Shown: positions 24,802 to 34,044, counted from the first letter of the stretch. The stretch is 49,430 bases of DNA from Paenalicyclobacillus ferrooxydans (GCF_001399675.1 NZ_LJCO01000012.1:1-49430); one strand, 5' to 3'. Notes: generated by a model from the letters alone, not told the origin. A program made the numbers and translations.

Positions 24802-26181
24802 GTGGTCAGGAAAATGAACCATGTAGAGATGGCGAGAGCGTTGTTCGGTATCACCCTAGGCTACCACATTGTTTACGCCACAATCGGTGTAGGCATTCCG
24901 TTACTGATTTTCATTGCAGAGATTGTCGCTGCCCGAACAAAGCAGCAAGTGTACCAAGTATTTGCCGTTCGAATGGTACGAATCCTGTTGTTGCTTGTAG
25001 GTGTCGGGATTGTCACAGGAACGACGGTTGCCGTCATGTTATCAGTTCTTTGGCCTACATTCATGCGCGTAGTGGGGCAAGTCATTAATGTTCCCTTCGA
25101 AATGGAGATTTTCGCGTTTATGCTCGAATCTCTCTTCCTTGCGATTTATGTATATGGTGGAAAACGTCTGTCCGTAAAAACGCGGATTTTGAGCGCACTG
25201 TTCATGAGTATCGGTTCCACGGCTTCGGCTGTTCTCATTACCGATGTCAATTCCTTTATGAATACCCCAACCGGGGTGACTTGGGTCAACGGATCTCCAA
25301 CTCAGATTGATCTTTTGAGAGCCTTCTTCAACCCCGCCTTTCCTACGGAGTTAGCGCACGTCGTGGTGTCCGCTTATATGGCAGTAGCCTTTGTGATGTC
25401 TGCGGTGGCTGCAAAAAACCTTCTTAAAAGAGACCAAACCAGTGAAGAACGCGCCTACCATCGTCAAACTCTGTCATTGACCATGGCGGTCGGGGGAGTC
25501 ACTTCCGTCTTAACTGCCTTCATTGGAGACTTATCCGGGAAGTTTCTCGCGAAATTTCAACCAGAGAAGTTAGCCGCTGCCGAAGGTTTATTTCATACCA
25601 CTCGAAATGCTCCTTTAGTGATTGGCGGGATTGCCAGTGCTGCCACACAAAGCGTTGTCGGTGGAATTCATGTTCCAGACCTGTTAAGTTGGCTTGCTAC
25701 AGAACGACTTGATGGTAAGGTGTTAGGTCTCGACCATTTCCCCCAGAACACTTGGCCTCCTCTGTTTGTGCATTTGCTTTTTGATACCATGGTTGGAATC
25801 GGGAGTTTCTGCATTGCCGTAGCTGTTACTTATTGGGTTTATCGCTTCCGTGCAAAGACACTGGATGTACCCGGTTGGCTGCTTCGAGTCATTTTCGTAA
25901 CGGGTTTCCTCGCCATGATTGGAATTGAAGCCGGCTGGTGTTTCGCTGAGTTTGCTCGTCAACCATGGATTATCTACGGGGTGATGACTGTGAGTCAAGC
26001 AGTCACACCGTCAGCAAGTGTAGGAATCCTATTTGTGGGCTTCGTCAGCTTGTATGGTGTGTTATTGATTGCAACCATTTGGGCACTCAAACGCTATTTT
26101 CGTAACCATCCTCTTTCGGAGTACCAGGTTACGTACACCACTCATGTTGTAAAACATGAGAAAGAAGGGAACTTGGCGTGA
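24802..26181 (+). CDS. cydA: Cytochrome bd-type ubiquinol oxidase subunit I
   Basis: About 459 residues with around nine membrane helices. The heme-ligand region is near the N-terminus (MARALFGITLGYHIVYATIGVGIPLL), and the conserved FARQPWIIYGVMTV block lies near 380-395. The Q-loop is short, as in Firmicute bd oxidases. Subunit I holds hemes b558, b595 and d and oxidises quinol, reducing O2 to water. Translation may start at GTG 24802 (GAGG upstream) or ATG 24814. A terminator-bearing leader ends about 40 nt before the start. The stop overlaps the GTG start of subunit II. Confidence 0.9.
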   Translation: MVRKMNHVEMARALFGITLGYHIVYATIGVGIPLLIFIAEIVAARTKQQVYQVFAVRMVRILLLLVGVGIVTGTTVAVMLSVLWPTFMRVVGQVINVPFEMEIFAFMLESLFLAIYVYGGKRLSVKTRILSALFMSIGSTASAVLITDVNSFMNTPTGVTWVNGSPTQIDLLRAFFNPAFPTELAHVVVSAYMAVAFVMSAVAAKNLLKRDQTSEERAYHRQTLSLTMAVGGVTSVLTAFIGDLSGKFLAKFQPEKLAAAEGLFHTTRNAPLVIGGIASAATQSVVGGIHVPDLLSWLATERLDGKVLGLDHFPQNTWPPLFVHLLFDTMVGIGSFCIAVAVTYWVYRFRAKTLDVPGWLLRVIFVTGFLAMIGIEAGWCFAEFARQPWIIYGVMTVSQAVTPSASVGILFVGFVSLYGVLLIATIWALKRYFRNHPLSEYQVTYTTHVVKHEKEGNLA

Positions 26182-27233
26182 ACATAGTAGCCTTGGGAGC
26201 CGCATTTATTTGGGCCATGATATCCATCTATACCATTCTCGGAGGCATTGATTTTGGATCGAGTTTTTGGCGCTGGTACTTTAGCAGACGCAAAAACTGG
26301 GAGGCTGAAGAAGTTGCCCACTCGTTTGTCTCTCCCACTTGGGAGTTGGTGAACTCATTCCTTGTCCTCATCCCCGTCGCGATCGTCGGATTGTTTCCTG
26401 GAGCTGCCTATGCGTACGGGAGCATTCTCCTCATTCCCGCGTCGATGGTTTTGGGATTACTGATTTTGCGCGGGGCTTATTGGCAGTTTGGCTATGCGTC
26501 GGAGCAAAAGCGCGGTCCGATTATTTGGGTGGTTGGACTCACGGGTCTCATTCTCCCTGGGCTGTTTGCCACCATTCTAGGTTTATCGCAGGGAGGGTAT
26601 GTAAGCAGAGGAACCCAAGGAGCTTATGTTCTGCCACTTGCTAAGTTCCTGTTTTCACCACAGGTACTGGTATTTCTCGCGTTTGGGATTCTGATGGCTT
26701 TGTATTTGTCTGCACTCTTTCTGGCACAGTATGCTAAACAGGCCGGTTCGTTGGAAACCTTCGCTGCATTTCGCCGCAGTGCCCAATGGGTCGGACCACT
26801 GAGTGCGGTGAGTGGAATTCTCGCCATCGTCTCTTCCATGCATGGTCAACTGGATATGAGTCATCGACTTGTTACCTGGTGGCCGATCCTTGGTTTATCC
26901 TTCGTGATGTTTCTCGTCGGCTATGCAGGACTGTTTCGACCTGTGGGAATGACTAAGGTGCGCATGAGTTTGTGGGCCACGGTGATCCAACTCGTCTTGG
27001 CGCAGATTGCGTACGGGTGTGCTCATTATCCGTATGTGCTATACCCCTATTTAACCTTTTCAGATGCGGCGTCGAATCATTCCATGTTCGTCACAACGCT
27101 TGTGATTTTTGTCGCTGGATTCGCACTGCTGGCTCCGGGATTTTATCTCTTCCGAAGTCTCTTTATCAAAGATGTTCAATCTGTAGTAAGTCAGACTGCA
27201 AGCCGGGGGACTGTAACGCCAAAGAGGGGGTAA
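26178..27233 (+). CDS. cydB: Cytochrome bd-type oxidase subunit II
   Basis: 351 residues, about eight membrane helices, with a typical opening (AAFIWAMISIYTILGGIDFGSSFWRW) that contains the conserved GGIDFG segment and an early Arg/Trp cluster. It pairs with CydA to form the quinol oxidase. GTG 26178 overlaps the cydA stop (GTGA), so translation is coupled. No cydCD assembly genes are in the window, so heme-loading functions must come from elsewhere in the genome. Confidence 0.88.
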   Translation: MNIVALGAAFIWAMISIYTILGGIDFGSSFWRWYFSRRKNWEAEEVAHSFVSPTWELVNSFLVLIPVAIVGLFPGAAYAYGSILLIPASMVLGLLILRGAYWQFGYASEQKRGPIIWVVGLTGLILPGLFATILGLSQGGYVSRGTQGAYVLPLAKFLFSPQVLVFLAFGILMALYLSALFLAQYAKQAGSLETFAAFRRSAQWVGPLSAVSGILAIVSSMHGQLDMSHRLVTWWPILGLSFVMFLVGYAGLFRPVGMTKVRMSLWATVIQLVLAQIAYGCAHYPYVLYPYLTFSDAASNHSMFVTTLVIFVAGFALLAPGFYLFRSLFIKDVQSVVSQTASRGTVTPKRG

Positions 27234-27238
27234 ATGAG

Positions 27239-27607
27239 TTGGCGGTGACACGCATTGTGCATACTTTTAACAATCTTGTCCGGGATGTTCGAAAGAAGCA
27301 TGTCGGGAAAGGGCCGGATCAAATTACCACACGGTTTGTAGGCTCGTGGGCCGTCTGTGAAATGAAAGGGAATATGACGAGTGTGGAGAAATTTGCGATT
27401 CGGAACGACGAAGGGAAACGAATTGTTCGAGAACTTCGTACGACATTTGTCAAAGAGATCTACAAAGAAAGCCAAATTCGGTCCGAAATTGAAAATGTGG
27501 TTGATGCAAAACTGATTACTTTGTTTTGTGACTTCGATGTGGAATTGGACATTGCTGTGACGGTCTATGTATTTGATCGTCCATTAGGACTAGACGGCGA
27601 TACTTGA
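27239..27607 (+). CDS. DUF2294 family protein
   Basis: About 122 residues. The family pattern is clear: VGKGPDQITTRFVGSWAVCEMKGNMTSVEKFAIRNDEGKRIVRELRTTFVKEI and a C-terminal VDAKLITLFCDFDVELDIAVTVYVFDRP. Many Firmicutes carry such proteins next to formate dehydrogenase or respiratory genes; the biochemical role is unknown. TTG 27239 is the best start, with GAGGGGG 8 nt upstream; GTG 27245 is possible. It follows cydB by 5 bp and is probably the third gene of the cyd operon. Confidence 0.75.
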   Translation: MAVTRIVHTFNNLVRDVRKKHVGKGPDQITTRFVGSWAVCEMKGNMTSVEKFAIRNDEGKRIVRELRTTFVKEIYKESQIRSEIENVVDAKLITLFCDFDVELDIAVTVYVFDRPLGLDGDT

Positions 27608-27647
27608 GAGTGATACATTTGTACTACTACAAAATAATTGTGTTTGT

Positions 27648-27741
27648 GGATTGGTATTAAAAGTACAGGATGTGCTTTTCGCTACTCCACTAAAATCAAA
27701 CTCCTTCTCAGGGGTTAGGTTTTAGTGGAGTTTTCTATTTT
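27648..27741 (+). promoter_or_regulatory. Leader RNA B: covarying hairpin plus terminator before fdhF
   Basis: GGATTGGTA (27648-27656), hairpin AAAAGTAC-AGGAT-GTGCTTTT (27659-27679), then CTACTCCA (27682-27689) overlapping the terminator 5' arm ACTCCACTAAAA (27684-27695), which pairs perfectly with TTTTAGTGGAGT (27720-27731), followed by a T-rich tail. Compared with leader A, the inner GUAC/GUGC pairs and AGGAW loop are kept, while the outer stem changes on both sides (AGG/CCU against AAAAG/CUUUU). That compensatory change supports an RNA structure. The terminator ends about 20 nt before the fdhF ATG. Confidence 0.6.
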
Positions 27742-27756
27742 CCGGGAGGTATATTG

Positions 27757-30750
27757 ATGAGCAGTTCGGGGGCATTGAGGATTCAATTTTCATTACAAAT
27801 TGACGGAAAAGAATACGACACCTACGACGGGGAAACGATCTTAGAGACGATGATACAACATGGGATCGAGCACCCTCATGTTTGTTATCATTCAAATCTA
27901 GGGCCCATTCAAACCTGCGATACTTGCATGGTTGAAGTAGATGGTGAATTGGTACGGGCCTGTTCTACACCCGTAGCGCCGAAGATGAAAATAACCACTA
28001 CCAGTCCTTTAGCTGGTGCGGCCCGAACGGAAGCCATGGACCGCATTCTTGAGAATCATATGCTGTACTGTACGGTTTGTGATAACAACAACGGCAACTG
28101 TACCTTGCATAACACGGCGGAACTGATGCGAATTGAACACCAAAAATACCCGTATCGTTCTAAAGGCTATGGCAAGGATATGAGTAATCCTTTCTATCGC
28201 TACGACCCGGACCAATGTATCCTTTGTGGACGTTGTGTCGAGGCTTGTCAGGACCTGCAAGTCAACGAAACCCTGTCTGTCGATTGGGAACGCGATATGC
28301 CGAGAGTGATTTGGGATGGAGATGTGGCCATCGATGAATCGTCCTGCGTATCCTGTGGTCACTGTGTGACCGTCTGTCCCACGAATGCGTTGATGGAAAA
28401 GTCGATGTTGGGACAAGCTGGGTATCTGTCCGGCATCCCTTCGAATGTCCTCAATCCTATGATTGAACTGGTGAAAGAGGTCGAACCGGGTTATGGAGGG
28501 ATATTCGCCGTATCTGAAGTGGAATCCGCGATGCGTGAACAGAAGATTCAAAAGACCAAGACCGTATGTACATTTTGCGGTGTGGGTTGTTCGTTTGATG
28601 TGTGGACGAAAGGGCACCAGATCTTGAAGATTGAGCCGAGTGAGGATGCACCGGTCAATGGTATTTCGACGTGTGTCAAAGGGAAGTTTGGCTGGGACTT
28701 TGTGAACAGTGAAGAACGGTTGACGAAGCCGTTGATTCGTCGAGGTGATGCGTTTTATGAGTCGACTTGGGATGAGGCTTTGGACCTGATTGCGGAGAAA
28801 TTCCAGACGATTAAACGCGAATATGGGCCAGATTCATTAGGGTTCATTTCCTCATCCAAGGTGACCAATGAGGAAAATTACTTGATGCAGAAGTTGGCCC
28901 GGTCTGTCATCGGAACGAACAATGTCGACAACTGTTCACGGTATTGCCAGTCTCCAGCAACAGACGGGCTCATGCGAACAGTCGGAATTGGCGGCGATGC
29001 AGGGACCATTCAAGACATTGCAAAAGCGGGACTGGTCATAATTGTTGGTGCCAATCCTGCAGAGGCGCATCCAGTGTTAGCTACGAGAGTCAAACGGGCA
29101 CACAAATTAAATGGACAAAAGCTCATGGTCGTGGATCTACGCAAGCACGAAATGGCAGAGCGGGCTGACTTGTTCATTCGACCAAATCAGGGAACCGATC
29201 ACGTTTGGCTGTCTGCTGTGACGAAATACATCGTTGATCAAAATTGGCATGATACGAAATTCTTAAGTGAGAAAGTCACGGGACTTGACGACTACCTGCA
29301 CTCTCTTGAACCCTATACCCTCGATTACGCGGAGCAAGTTACCGGTATATCGAGAGAAGAACTCATTCAAATGGCGACCATGATTCACGAAGCAGACGGT
29401 GTCGCTGTCTTATGGGCGATGGGCGTGACGCAACACTGTGGAGGCAGTGAAACCAGTGGCGCAATTAGTGATTTGCTGCTCGTAACAGGAAACTTTGCTA
29501 GACCGGGTGCAGGTGCGTTCCCGCTTCGTGGTCACAACAACGTGCAAGGAGCTTGCGATTTTGGCACGCTGCCAAACTGGCTGCCCGGGTATCAACTCGT
29601 GAGCGATGAGACCGTACGTACGAAGTTTGAAAAGGCGTGGGGGACTCCCCTCTCTGGAGTTCCTGGCATGGACAATCAATGGATGTTGAATGCCATTTTA
29701 GAGGGGAAACTACATGGAATGTATCTGATGGGTGAAGATATGGCGTGGGTCGATACGAACGCCAACCACGTTCATGAGGCACTGAGTCACCTTGATTTCT
29801 TTGTTGTGCAAGACATGTTTTTGACCAAAACCGCCCAATTCGCCGACGTGATTCTTCCCGCCAGCCCGAGTTTAGAAAAAGAGGGCACATTCACGAATAC
29901 CGAACGACGCGTTCAGCGCTTGTATCAAGTCATGAAACCGCTCGGAGAGTCGAGACCGGACTGGGAAATTATTTGTGCCATCGCGAACCGATTGGGAGCC
30001 GGTTGGACGTACGAATATCCGGGCGATGTCATGGACGAAGCTGCCGCCGTCGCCCCTATCTTCGCGGGCGTTAGTTACGAGCGGCTCGAAGGCTACAAAA
30101 GTCTACTTTGGCCGGTCGCTCCCGATGGCACGGATACCCCGCTCTTGTATACAGACGGCTTTGGCCACCCTGATGGCAAGGCCCAATTGGTCTCTGCCAA
30201 CTGGGTGCCGCCAATGATGCCGGATAAAAACTACGACTTACACCTGAATAACGGGCGTTTGCTCGAGCACTTCCATGAAGGAAATATGACGGATAAATCT
30301 GAAGGGCTGCGAGCAAAGGTTCCAGATACCTTTCTTGAGGTTTCCCCGGAACTGGCGAGAGAGCGAGGTCTCAAGGACGGAACTTTGGTACGTCTTGAAT
30401 CGCCGCATGGAAAAGTAAAAGTACACGTCATTGTGACCGATAAGGTACGCGGTAAAGAGTTGTATTTACCCATGAACACCACAAGTGACGAGTCCGCGGT
30501 GAATCTGCTCACAGGTCCGGCAAAGGATACGCGCACGGATACCCCAGCGTATAAAGAAACCTTTGTGCGGATGGAAATTCTTCGAACGGAGGGGCGCAGC
30601 CCCTTACCCAGGAACAACCCGCGATTTGGCACACGTAATCCACAACAAGGTGTTGAAGTCCAACGCAAGTGGAATCGGCCAGGGTATATTTCGGTAGAGA
30701 AACAAGCGCAGGAGGTAGTAAACCATGGCTCAACCAACCACCAACATTAA
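27757..30750 (+). CDS. fdhF: Formate dehydrogenase catalytic subunit (Cys type, YrhE-like)
   Basis: 997 residues. Domain order: N-terminal [2Fe-2S] ferredoxin-like (C43, C54, C57, C69); His-Cys [4Fe-4S] (H101, C105, C108, C115); two [4Fe-4S] motifs (CILCGRCVEAC at 154-164 and CVSCGHCVTVC at 197-207); molybdopterin domain with its own [4Fe-4S] (C271, C274, C278, C306). The active-site residue is Cys397 in NNVDNCSRYCQ, where E. coli FdhF has selenocysteine. C-terminal molydopterin-dinucleotide-binding segment near 880-930. It oxidises formate to CO2 in the cytoplasm, passing electrons via the clusters. ATG 27757 follows GGGAGG. The DUF1641 gene overlaps its end. Confidence 0.92.
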   Translation: MSSSGALRIQFSLQIDGKEYDTYDGETILETMIQHGIEHPHVCYHSNLGPIQTCDTCMVEVDGELVRACSTPVAPKMKITTTSPLAGAARTEAMDRILENHMLYCTVCDNNNGNCTLHNTAELMRIEHQKYPYRSKGYGKDMSNPFYRYDPDQCILCGRCVEACQDLQVNETLSVDWERDMPRVIWDGDVAIDESSCVSCGHCVTVCPTNALMEKSMLGQAGYLSGIPSNVLNPMIELVKEVEPGYGGIFAVSEVESAMREQKIQKTKTVCTFCGVGCSFDVWTKGHQILKIEPSEDAPVNGISTCVKGKFGWDFVNSEERLTKPLIRRGDAFYESTWDEALDLIAEKFQTIKREYGPDSLGFISSSKVTNEENYLMQKLARSVIGTNNVDNCSRYCQSPATDGLMRTVGIGGDAGTIQDIAKAGLVIIVGANPAEAHPVLATRVKRAHKLNGQKLMVVDLRKHEMAERADLFIRPNQGTDHVWLSAVTKYIVDQNWHDTKFLSEKVTGLDDYLHSLEPYTLDYAEQVTGISREELIQMATMIHEADGVAVLWAMGVTQHCGGSETSGAISDLLLVTGNFARPGAGAFPLRGHNNVQGACDFGTLPNWLPGYQLVSDETVRTKFEKAWGTPLSGVPGMDNQWMLNAILEGKLHGMYLMGEDMAWVDTNANHVHEALSHLDFFVVQDMFLTKTAQFADVILPASPSLEKEGTFTNTERRVQRLYQVMKPLGESRPDWEIICAIANRLGAGWTYEYPGDVMDEAAAVAPIFAGVSYERLEGYKSLLWPVAPDGTDTPLLYTDGFGHPDGKAQLVSANWVPPMMPDKNYDLHLNNGRLLEHFHEGNMTDKSEGLRAKVPDTFLEVSPELARERGLKDGTLVRLESPHGKVKVHVIVTDKVRGKELYLPMNTTSDESAVNLLTGPAKDTRTDTPAYKETFVRMEILRTEGRSPLPRNNPRFGTRNPQQGVEVQRKWNRPGYISVEKQAQEVVNHGSTNHQH

Positions 30751-31198
30751 ATATATCGAGTTTACATCAGAGGAGCAGGACATTATGGCTCTCAAAGAAT
30801 TGCAAGCCGCTGTTGTTGAGCGTCAAGAAGCGTTAGAGCGTCTCTTGCAGGTGATTCAAGATTTACATGAAAGTGGTATTTTCGATATCCTTCATGGCTT
30901 GCTCGTATCAAAGGAGAAGATCGCCGGGATTCTGCTTGAGCAAATTTTAAAGCCCTCGGTCCTGGGTACGGTAAAGAATGCAATGACGGCGATGGGGACG
31001 GTCAGTAAGATAGACCCCAATCAACTTTCGACACTGACAGAAGCCTTGGTGTCCGGGTTGGAGGCAGGTCAGGAAAGACTTGAATCCAACAAGAAAGCAG
31101 GAATGTTTGAGCTTGCAAAAGCACTTAGGGACCCGGGAATGAACCGTGCCTTGGTCCTGATGTTGGGTTTCTTGCAGGGGCTGGGGCAGGCATTGTAG
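30725..31198 (+). CDS. DUF1641 protein, formate dehydrogenase partner
   Basis: 157 residues starting at ATG 30725 (SD GGAGG), overlapping the fdhF end by 26 bp. Amphipathic helices dominate, with the DUF1641 pattern LLQVIQDLHESGIFDILHGLLVSKEKIAGILLEQI and a Gly-rich end. The gene pairs yrhE-yrhD and yjgC-yjgD of Bacillus have the same arrangement. DUF1641 members probably serve as structural or membrane-docking subunits for the formate dehydrogenase; this is inferred from gene order. Confidence 0.85.
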   Translation: MAQPTTNIKYIEFTSEEQDIMALKELQAAVVERQEALERLLQVIQDLHESGIFDILHGLLVSKEKIAGILLEQILKPSVLGTVKNAMTAMGTVSKIDPNQLSTLTEALVSGLEAGQERLESNKKAGMFELAKALRDPGMNRALVLMLGFLQGLGQAL

Positions 31199-31298
31199 GA
31201 ATTCATGCTTTTATCTGTGATGGTTTGAATGCTAACCCTGCAGATTGTGTGGGGTCAGCCTGGTGTATCAGGGATAACCAACAGAGGGAGGGTAAGGT

Positions 31299-32123
31299 AT
31301 GGAGCGACAGGCTAATTCTCTTAGGCTTCCTGTGAAAGCTGAACGAACGATCATTCGTTATCGTGCAGGAGAGTTTATCGAAACACAAAATGACGTGGTC
31401 GCGACAGAATATGCCTTAACCATCTATGTCAATGACCATGAAATGGCGACCATAGTTTGCAGTCCGGAGTACATGGAGGATTTGGTCGTCGGGTTTTTGG
31501 CGTCGGAGGGAGTCATTCGTTCCATTGATCAAATACAGGATATACAGCTAAGTACCTTTCGAGGTACGGCCCGTGTTCGTACCTCAACAGCCGTGAACTT
31601 TAACCAAGAGTTCTATAACAAGCGGTATATTGCCTCTTGTTGTGGAAAGAGTCGGCAAAGCTTCTACTTTTATAATGACGCTCATACCGCCAAGAAGGTG
31701 GAAGACCTCGCTGTTATTTTTCCGGATTCCATTTTTCGACTCATTGACGAAATGGAGAAATCGGCGGATGTATTTCATGAGACGGGAGGAGTACATGTGG
31801 CCTGTCTAGCGGATGCGGAGCGACTCTTGCTTGCCCGTGCGGACATCGGTCGCCATAACGCCTTGGATAAATTGTTTGGGCATGCGTTAAAAAACAACAT
31901 TTCACTAAGAGGAAAGGTAATTACTTTTAGTGGGCGGTTATCTTCGGAAGTCGTCCTAAAGGTGGCCAAAATTGGCGTAGGGGTCGTCCTCGCCAAATCG
32001 GCCCCAACGGCCCTAGCTCTGGATATTGCTGATGAACTTAATATTACTACGGTCGGATTCGTACGGGGCGACTCGTTCAATATTTACACCCACCCCGAAA
32101 GAGTTTCTTCGAGTTTTGGATAG
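31299..32123 (+). CDS. fdhD: FdhD sulfurtransferase for formate dehydrogenase
   Basis: 274 residues with the marks of FdhD: NDHEMATIVCSPEYMEDLVVGFLASEGVI, the Cys motif ASCCGKSRQSF (persulfide-carrying Cys pair), TGGVHVACLADAERLLLARADIGRHNALDKL, and SGRLSSEVVLKVAKIGVGVVLAKSAPTALALDIA. FdhD transfers sulfur from a cysteine desulfurase to the molybdenum cofactor, which is needed for activity of the upstream enzyme. ATG 31299 has GAGGGAGGG upstream. About 100 bp separate it from the DUF1641 gene, with imperfect hairpins but no clear terminator, so it may be in the same operon. Confidence 0.93.
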   Translation: MERQANSLRLPVKAERTIIRYRAGEFIETQNDVVATEYALTIYVNDHEMATIVCSPEYMEDLVVGFLASEGVIRSIDQIQDIQLSTFRGTARVRTSTAVNFNQEFYNKRYIASCCGKSRQSFYFYNDAHTAKKVEDLAVIFPDSIFRLIDEMEKSADVFHETGGVHVACLADAERLLLARADIGRHNALDKLFGHALKNNISLRGKVITFSGRLSSEVVLKVAKIGVGVVLAKSAPTALALDIADELNITTVGFVRGDSFNIYTHPERVSSSFG

Positions 32124-32146
32124 AAATATTAAATTGGAGGACAGAA

Positions 32147-32833
32147 ATGGACACCTTGGGATGGCTAATTCTACACGGAGTTGGGACTGTGGCCTACGCT
32201 GCAAGTGGAGCCTTTGTGGCGTTGGAAGCACGGTATCGCCTTGTGGGAGTATTTTTCTTAGGGTTGACTACATCTTTTGGTGGTGGCGTGATTCGAAATA
32301 CGATTATTGGTGTACCTGTAATCCAGCTTTGGAATCGTCAAACTCTACTCACGGTGGTGGTAGCGTTATCGGTTCTCTACCTGCTGTCAACCAGATGGAT
32401 GCATCATTGGAGAAAGTGGGGGTTTTTCTTTGACTCGATTGGGCTGGCCTCATTTGCGACTCAAGGGGCACTCTATGCAAAGCACATAAGCGGAAGCCCC
32501 TTTGTCATTGTCGTAGCAGCTCTGTTTACAGGAGTTGGAGGCGGGATGATTCGAGACTTGTTGGCGGGACGAAAACCCATCGCCCTACAAGAAGAGGTAC
32601 ATGCCGTACTGGCAATTTTTGTGGGCATCGCTGTTTGGCTAGGCGGAGAAAGTTTCAAACGCCCCACCCCGTTGTTGGTCTTAATCGTTGTTGTCGTGTT
32701 TATTCGTATGTATGCCGTACGGCTTAAGTACAACAGACCCGTTCGCCAAAACATAATCTCAAGCTCCAGTTTGTTTCGGTACGTTTCTGGGAAAAATAAT
32801 CACAATGTAAAGCCAGTGAAGAGGAGACCATAA
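32147..32833 (+). CDS. TRIC/UPF0126 membrane channel-like protein
   Basis: 228 residues with about seven membrane segments in two inverted repeats, each with the family signature: GAFVALEARYRLVGVFFLGLTTSFGGGVIRN and GALYAKHISGSPFVIVVAALFTGVGGGMIRD. Bacterial relatives of trimeric intracellular cation channels conduct K+ or other monovalent ions, and some are linked to glycine uptake. It follows fdhD by 23 bp with a GGAGGA SD, so it is probably in the same transcript. The last 35 residues are a basic tail. Confidence 0.85.
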   Translation: MDTLGWLILHGVGTVAYAASGAFVALEARYRLVGVFFLGLTTSFGGGVIRNTIIGVPVIQLWNRQTLLTVVVALSVLYLLSTRWMHHWRKWGFFFDSIGLASFATQGALYAKHISGSPFVIVVAALFTGVGGGMIRDLLAGRKPIALQEEVHAVLAIFVGIAVWLGGESFKRPTPLLVLIVVVVFIRMYAVRLKYNRPVRQNIISSSSLFRYVSGKNNHNVKPVKRRP

Positions 32834-32900
32834 GGGTTCACTCCTGTGGCGCACTCAGCCGTAGCAGCCATTTTTTATTTAGAATAAGGAGACGTACATC

Positions 32901-33281
32901 ATGCTGAAAGTCATTGTAAGGTTGCTGCTCGTTTTGATGGCCGCTCTCATAGCAGGATTGTTCAGTGCTTTTGTGAATACGTCCAATTATGTTCAATTTG
33001 CGATGTGGGCAGCATTACTTGCAACGCTCAGCCTAACGCTTATGGATTCAGGTTTCAGTATCCTGCAAAGCACTTTAAGTGGTACTTTGTATTCGACTAT
33101 CTACGTCGTTACTCATGGTTTACTAGAAATATATGCCATGCACAAGCACGAAACATTGGCTGGGTGGGCCTTAATGCTTGTGGTATATAATCTCACAACT
33201 GTCTTGTCCGTGTGGTTCTTTCTAAAAAAGGTAAATCAATGGGAGCAGTCTCGTGGTAAGCAACAGGGTACAAAAGAGTAA
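32901..33281 (+). CDS. Small hypothetical membrane protein
   Basis: 126 residues, four predicted membrane segments (residues about 5-27, 32-50, 62-82, 93-112) and a short charged C-terminus (KKVNQWEQSRGKQQGTKE). No family recognised. ATG 32901 has AATAAGGAG upstream. It is the last complete gene of the respiratory cargo before the decayed region; the preceding gap of 67 bp has no obvious terminator, so it may belong to the fdhD-TRIC transcript. Confidence 0.6.
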   Translation: MLKVIVRLLLVLMAALIAGLFSAFVNTSNYVQFAMWAALLATLSLTLMDSGFSILQSTLSGTLYSTIYVVTHGLLEIYAMHKHETLAGWALMLVVYNLTTVLSVWFFLKKVNQWEQSRGKQQGTKE

Positions 33282-33760
33282 CTGCCTTGCAGGCAAGAAA
33301 AGTATTTCCGAAAATCATATACAATATCCAGGTTGTGTGTGGGCTAGTTCGGACGGGCTCTCTACCCGAGGCTGGGCACAAGTCAGTGAACGAATGTGTG
33401 GCTGATGTATTTGAATGTCACCACACAATTTTAATGATCCTGATTAATCAAGAAAGTTTGATTCAGCCCTGGTCTAGAACTCGCCGGAAAGTTTGGGCCC
33501 TCCGCTACGTCATCTGATGGCATCTTACAAGAGACTACCTTGTAAACTTTGGTTCCACTGGTTTAATTTTGGTACCTCGATTGTTGCTGTCGGTATCGTT
33601 CTTGAAGAGCCAATTAGATCAAATGAATCTCGCGATCATGCAGCAACTGACGTGGTATTCACTCCGCACGGAAGCTAGATCCAAAAATCGGATTAGATTT
33701 TATCTATGTATATTTGGCAGTGTGTATATGTAAGAACATGGTCTCATACCGTTGGATTGG
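33282..33760. other. Gene-free stretch after the respiratory cargo
   Basis: About 480 bp without a supportable gene. Short open frames lack SDs, and none resembles a known family. Base composition shifts toward A/T, and the stretch leads into the palindromes and transposase relic to the right, so it is probably decayed intergenic or former mobile-element DNA. Confidence 0.4.
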
Positions 33761-33910
33761 CTAAGAGGTTTAAGGCAGCCTGATCACCGACAGGTGTGCG
33801 GTCATAGAAGCGTCTACGGCACCTGTAAAGCCTCTAGATATGATAGGATTACGCAGGCGAAGCCGAGTGGTAAATGCAAGGGTATAGGGTGACCCATACC
33901 CTTGCATTTA
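33761..33910 (+). other. Structured region: nested stems and 15-bp palindrome
   Basis: A long stem joins CTAAGAGGTTT (33761-33771) to AAAGCCTCTAG (33827-33837), 10 bp with one bulge per side. Abutting it is ACAGGTG (33790-33796) / CACCTGT (33820-33826). A small GGC-GAA-GCC hairpin follows, then a perfect 15-bp stem TAAATGCAAGGGTAT (33871-33885) / ATACCCTTGCATTTA (33896-33910) whose loop can pair further (GGGT/ACCC). There is no T-run, so it is not a normal terminator. It could be a structured RNA, a hairpin-ended transposon terminus, or a recombination site; I cannot decide. Confidence 0.4.
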
Positions 33911-34044
33911 AGATGGGGCAGGTATCAGGGTGGATTATCAAGCGGTGGCCGGTACACGTAGGGCTTTCGTTTTTGATTTCTCGTATCGGACTGATGAACC
34001 CTGATTTCGGCGATTGTGTATTCATGAACTGATGTGAATAATTA

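Noticed and set aside
28009-28617. 202-codon leftward frame inside the formate dehydrogenase gene
   Set aside because: It is antisense to a clearly conserved region and has no SD; a shadow of codon bias.
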